Source of the DNA: Burkholderiales bacterium
GTDB taxonomy: Bacteria > Pseudomonadota > Gammaproteobacteria > Burkholderiales > Burkholderiaceae_C
DNA length: 7,971 nucleotides
NCBI GenBank assembly: GCA_028869035.1
Contig: JAGWTL010000125.1
Location: forward strand, 1-7,971
Reading direction: 5' to 3'
How positions within the stretch are numbered: the stretch's first letter is position 1; every line of letters begins with the position of its first letter. The position numbers were made by a program, and so were the translations under genes. Below are positions 6,539 to 7,971 of this stretch, piece by piece. Below the pieces are notes generated by a model. It was not told where the DNA came from and did not search any database. It saw nothing but the letters and a program-made list of their open reading frames with translations.

Positions 6539-6575
6539 GGACAGGCCTTCGCGGGACGCGAAGGCTCTTCTGTCC
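6539..6575. repeat. Palindrome P1 downstream of lptB
   Basis: GCCTTCGCG (6545-6553) and CGCGAAGGC (6557-6565) form a 9-base-pair stem with a GGA loop. It is extended by GGACAG (6539-6544) pairing with CTGTCC (6570-6575) past a TCTT bulge. It lies 37 bases after the lptB stop, so it may act as a terminator or mRNA 3' end stem, but no T run follows. It could also be a dispersed REP-like element. Confidence 0.5.
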
Positions 6576-6576
6576 G

Positions 6577-6602
6577 TCCATGCCTGCGCAGGCAGGCATG
6601 GA
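6577..6602. repeat. Palindrome P2, REP-like
   Basis: TCCATGCCTGC (6577-6587) and GCAGGCATGGA (6592-6602) are perfect 11-base arms around GCAG. This layout, a short perfect hairpin one base after another hairpin in a gap, resembles dispersed palindromes seen between genes in betaproteobacteria. Whether it is repeated in this genome cannot be told from one copy. Confidence 0.5.
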
Positions 6603-6675
6603 GCCGCGGCCATCAGCCCCTCGGGGTCCCTCGCGCCTTGGGGCGGCCCGGCGGCGCTCACACCGAACCCTCTGG

Positions 6676-6703
6676 TTGATCGAATTATTGAGGCTTTCAT
6701 AAA
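6676..6703 (+). promoter_or_regulatory. Possible sigma-70 promoter for rpoN
   Basis: TTGATC (6676-6681) and CATAAA (6698-6703) are 16 bases apart, in a locally AT-rich patch of an otherwise GC-rich gap. Each has 4 of 6 consensus bases. Transcription would start near 6710, giving a leader of about 100 bases that contains palindrome P3. Confidence 0.3.
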
Positions 6704-6785
6704 TCATGACAAGCACCTCACATCCGCTCGCCCTGAGCCTGTCGAAGGGCTTCGACAGGCTCAGCCTGAACGGCAGGTGTCATGA
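6704..6785. repeat. Palindrome P3, REP-like, with outer inverted repeat
   Basis: The core is a perfect inverted repeat: CTGAGCCTGTCGAAG (6733-6747), a GG spacer, and CTTCGACAGGCTCAG (6750-6764). Pairing continues imperfectly on the same axis to CCG (6724-6726) and CGG (6771-6773). Further out, TCATGACA (6704-6711) is complementary to TGTCATGA (6778-6785), with CCT/AGG (6716-6718 and 6775-6777) between. The core resembles palindromes with a TTCGACAGGCTCAG half-site that I recall as dispersed in many proteobacterial genomes. The outer arms end 25 bases before the rpoN start. Confidence 0.65.
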
Positions 6786-6810
6786 ATAAAGAAAACATCA
6801 ATAAGTACAC

Positions 6811-7971
6811 ATGAAACAGGGACTGTCGCTGCGGGTCTCCCAGCATCTGGCGCTCACGCCCCAGCTGCAGCAGTCCATCCGTCTCCTGCAGCTCTCCACG
6901 CTGGAGCTCAACCAGGAGGTCGAGCAGCTGCTCGACGAAAACCCCTTTCTGGAGCGCGCCGACGACAGCGTCGAACGCGAGGCCCATGGCCTGGAGCGTG
7001 CCGATACGCCCGCGGTGCAGGACGAGGCGGAATACGACTACGGCGGCAGTGCGCCGCCCAGTGACGGTCCGGGCGCTGACGCCGCGGTGACCAGCCTGGA
7101 GAGCGATGGCAACTGGGACGGCGACGGCAGCGTGGACATTTCGCCCGATGACAGCGAGTGGGGCGGCGACGCCCTGGCGCGCAATGGCGCACGCGAGGAC
7201 GATGAGGCCGACGCCACCGAGTTGGCGCGCAGCCAGGAATCGCTGCCGGATTTCCTCAAGCGCCAGGCCCTGTCCCTGCGCCTGAGCCCGGAAGACCGCG
7301 CGGCGCTGCAGTTCCTGATCGAATCCCTCAACGAGGATGGCTACCTGGAAGACACGCTCGATTCGCTGGCGCGTGGCCTGGCCGGCGAGGCGGGCGAGCA
7401 TCTCGAAGCGCTGGTCGAGCACTTCGAGATCGCCTTGCGCATGCTGCAAAGCCTGGAGCCCACGGGCGTGGGCGCGCGCAACATGAGCGAATGCCTGCGC
7501 CTGCAGTTGTTGGCCCTGCAGGCCGAAACGATGCGGGGCGCGGCGGCCTTGCCGGAGCCGGCGGTGGTGGCGCAGGCCCTGCGCATGGTGGAGCAGCCGC
7601 CCGAGTTGCTGGCGCGGCGCGACCTCAAGAAGCTGGCCCAGCTCTGCGGCGGCAGCGACGCCCTGACGCGCGAGGCCCTGGGCCTGGTCGCCCGGCTGGA
7701 GCCCAAGCCGGGCCGGCGCTTCGTCAACGTCGAGCGCAACATCATCGTGCCCGACGTGCTGGTCGTGCGCAGCGGCAGTGGGGCGCAGACCCGTTTTCGC
7801 GTGCAACTCAACCCGGACATCATGCCGCGCCTGCGCGTGCACGACATCTATGCCAACGCGCTCAAGGGCCACAAGGCCGGCGGCCGCGAGGGCGACAACT
7901 ACGCCGCCTTGCAGCAGCGCCTGCAGGAGGCGCGCTGGTTCATCAAGAACATCCAGCAGCGTTTCGACACC
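6811..7971 (+). CDS. rpoN: RNA polymerase sigma-54 factor (partial, 3' end outside window)
   Basis: The first 387 codons are present and the frame is open at the right edge; about 480-530 residues are expected in full. Sigma-54 directs RNA polymerase to -24/-12 promoters and needs an AAA+ activator to open them. Region I (1-48) is typical: LRVSQHLALTPQLQQSI, a leucine/glutamine-rich LLQLSTLELNQEV and the LDENPFLE end. Region II (about 49-145) is long and very acidic. The core-binding region starts with SLPDFLKRQAL and includes LNEDGYLED and LEPTGVGARN. RLEPKPGR and the following IIVPDVLV lead toward the DNA-binding part; the RpoN box is beyond the window. The ATG at 6811 was chosen because an in-frame TAA sits at 6802-6804 and MKQGLSLR fits the family start. 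The Shine-Dalgarno is poor. It follows lptB by 309 bases, the usual order in proteobacteria. Confidence 0.97.
   Translation, partial: MKQGLSLRVSQHLALTPQLQQSIRLLQLSTLELNQEVEQLLDENPFLERADDSVEREAHGLERADTPAVQDEAEYDYGGSAPPSDGPGADAAVTSLESDGNWDGDGSVDISPDDSEWGGDALARNGAREDDEADATELARSQESLPDFLKRQALSLRLSPEDRAALQFLIESLNEDGYLEDTLDSLARGLAGEAGEHLEALVEHFEIALRMLQSLEPTGVGARNMSECLRLQLLALQAETMRGAAALPEPAVVAQALRMVEQPPELLARRDLKKLAQLCGGSDALTREALGLVARLEPKPGRRFVNVERNIIVPDVLVVRSGSGAQTRFRVQLNPDIMPRLRVHDIYANALKGHKAGGREGDNYAALQQRLQEARWFIKNIQQRFDT

Noticed and set aside
6523..6540. A sigma-54 (-24/-12) promoter that would suggest rpoN autoregulation
   Set aside because: TGGC followed by GC is present, but the GG-to-GC spacing is 9 instead of 10 bases and the TTGC part is poor.
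6446..6785. Short open frames in the lptB-rpoN gap
   Set aside because: They run through palindromes, have no Shine-Dalgarno or family features, and are arginine/proline-rich, as expected from GC-rich non-coding DNA.
1..7971. Defence, phage or mobile element island
   Set aside because: There are no integrases, transposases, toxin-antitoxin pairs, tRNA or att-like repeats, and codon use is uniform across the genes; the window looks like stable core chromosome.

Overview
The window reads as ordinary chromosome of a high-GC betaproteobacterium. The order Burkholderiales, and probably the family Comamonadaceae, is suggested by the lptA-lptB-rpoN order, the strongly GC-biased codon use, the small c-type cytochrome and the short REP-like palindromes between genes. 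The assignment rests on protein style and synteny from memory; no search was run. Most of the DNA is coding, genes are tightly packed, and I see no phage, transposase, CRISPR, tRNA or rRNA.

Left part (1-424): the C-terminal end of a small cysteine-rich CWC-type protein runs off the left edge. It converges, with a 2-base gap, on a minus-strand gene for a secreted monohaem cytochrome c that lacks the usual methionine-ligand motif.

Centre-left (489-3842): a compact plus-strand transcription unit of three genes: a cation diffusion facilitator with a second C-terminal domain, a 14-helix DHA2-type MFS exporter (start overlaps the previous stop by 4 bases), and a stand-alone class II glutamine amidotransferase of the YafJ/DUG3 type (4 bases after the exporter, with a strong Shine-Dalgarno). 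The unit joins metal efflux, drug or organic efflux and a glutamine or gamma-glutamyl hydrolase. What the three do together is unknown.

Centre (3910-4902): gshB, glutathione synthetase, on the minus strand. It converges on the amidotransferase across a 67-base gap holding three short GC hairpins, and it diverges from lptA.

Right part (5075-7971): lptA and lptB (lipopolysaccharide transport to the outer membrane, 4-base overlap), then a 309-base gap, then rpoN (sigma-54), which runs off the right edge. The gap holds three palindromes of at least two kinds. One lies in an 82-base region with further outer pairing, just upstream of rpoN and possibly in its mRNA leader.

I did not find a clear new biological system. 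The points most worth a second look are the atypical cytochrome c, the tandem C-terminal domains of the CDF protein, the DUG3-like hydrolase beside gshB, and the palindromes between lptB and rpoN.
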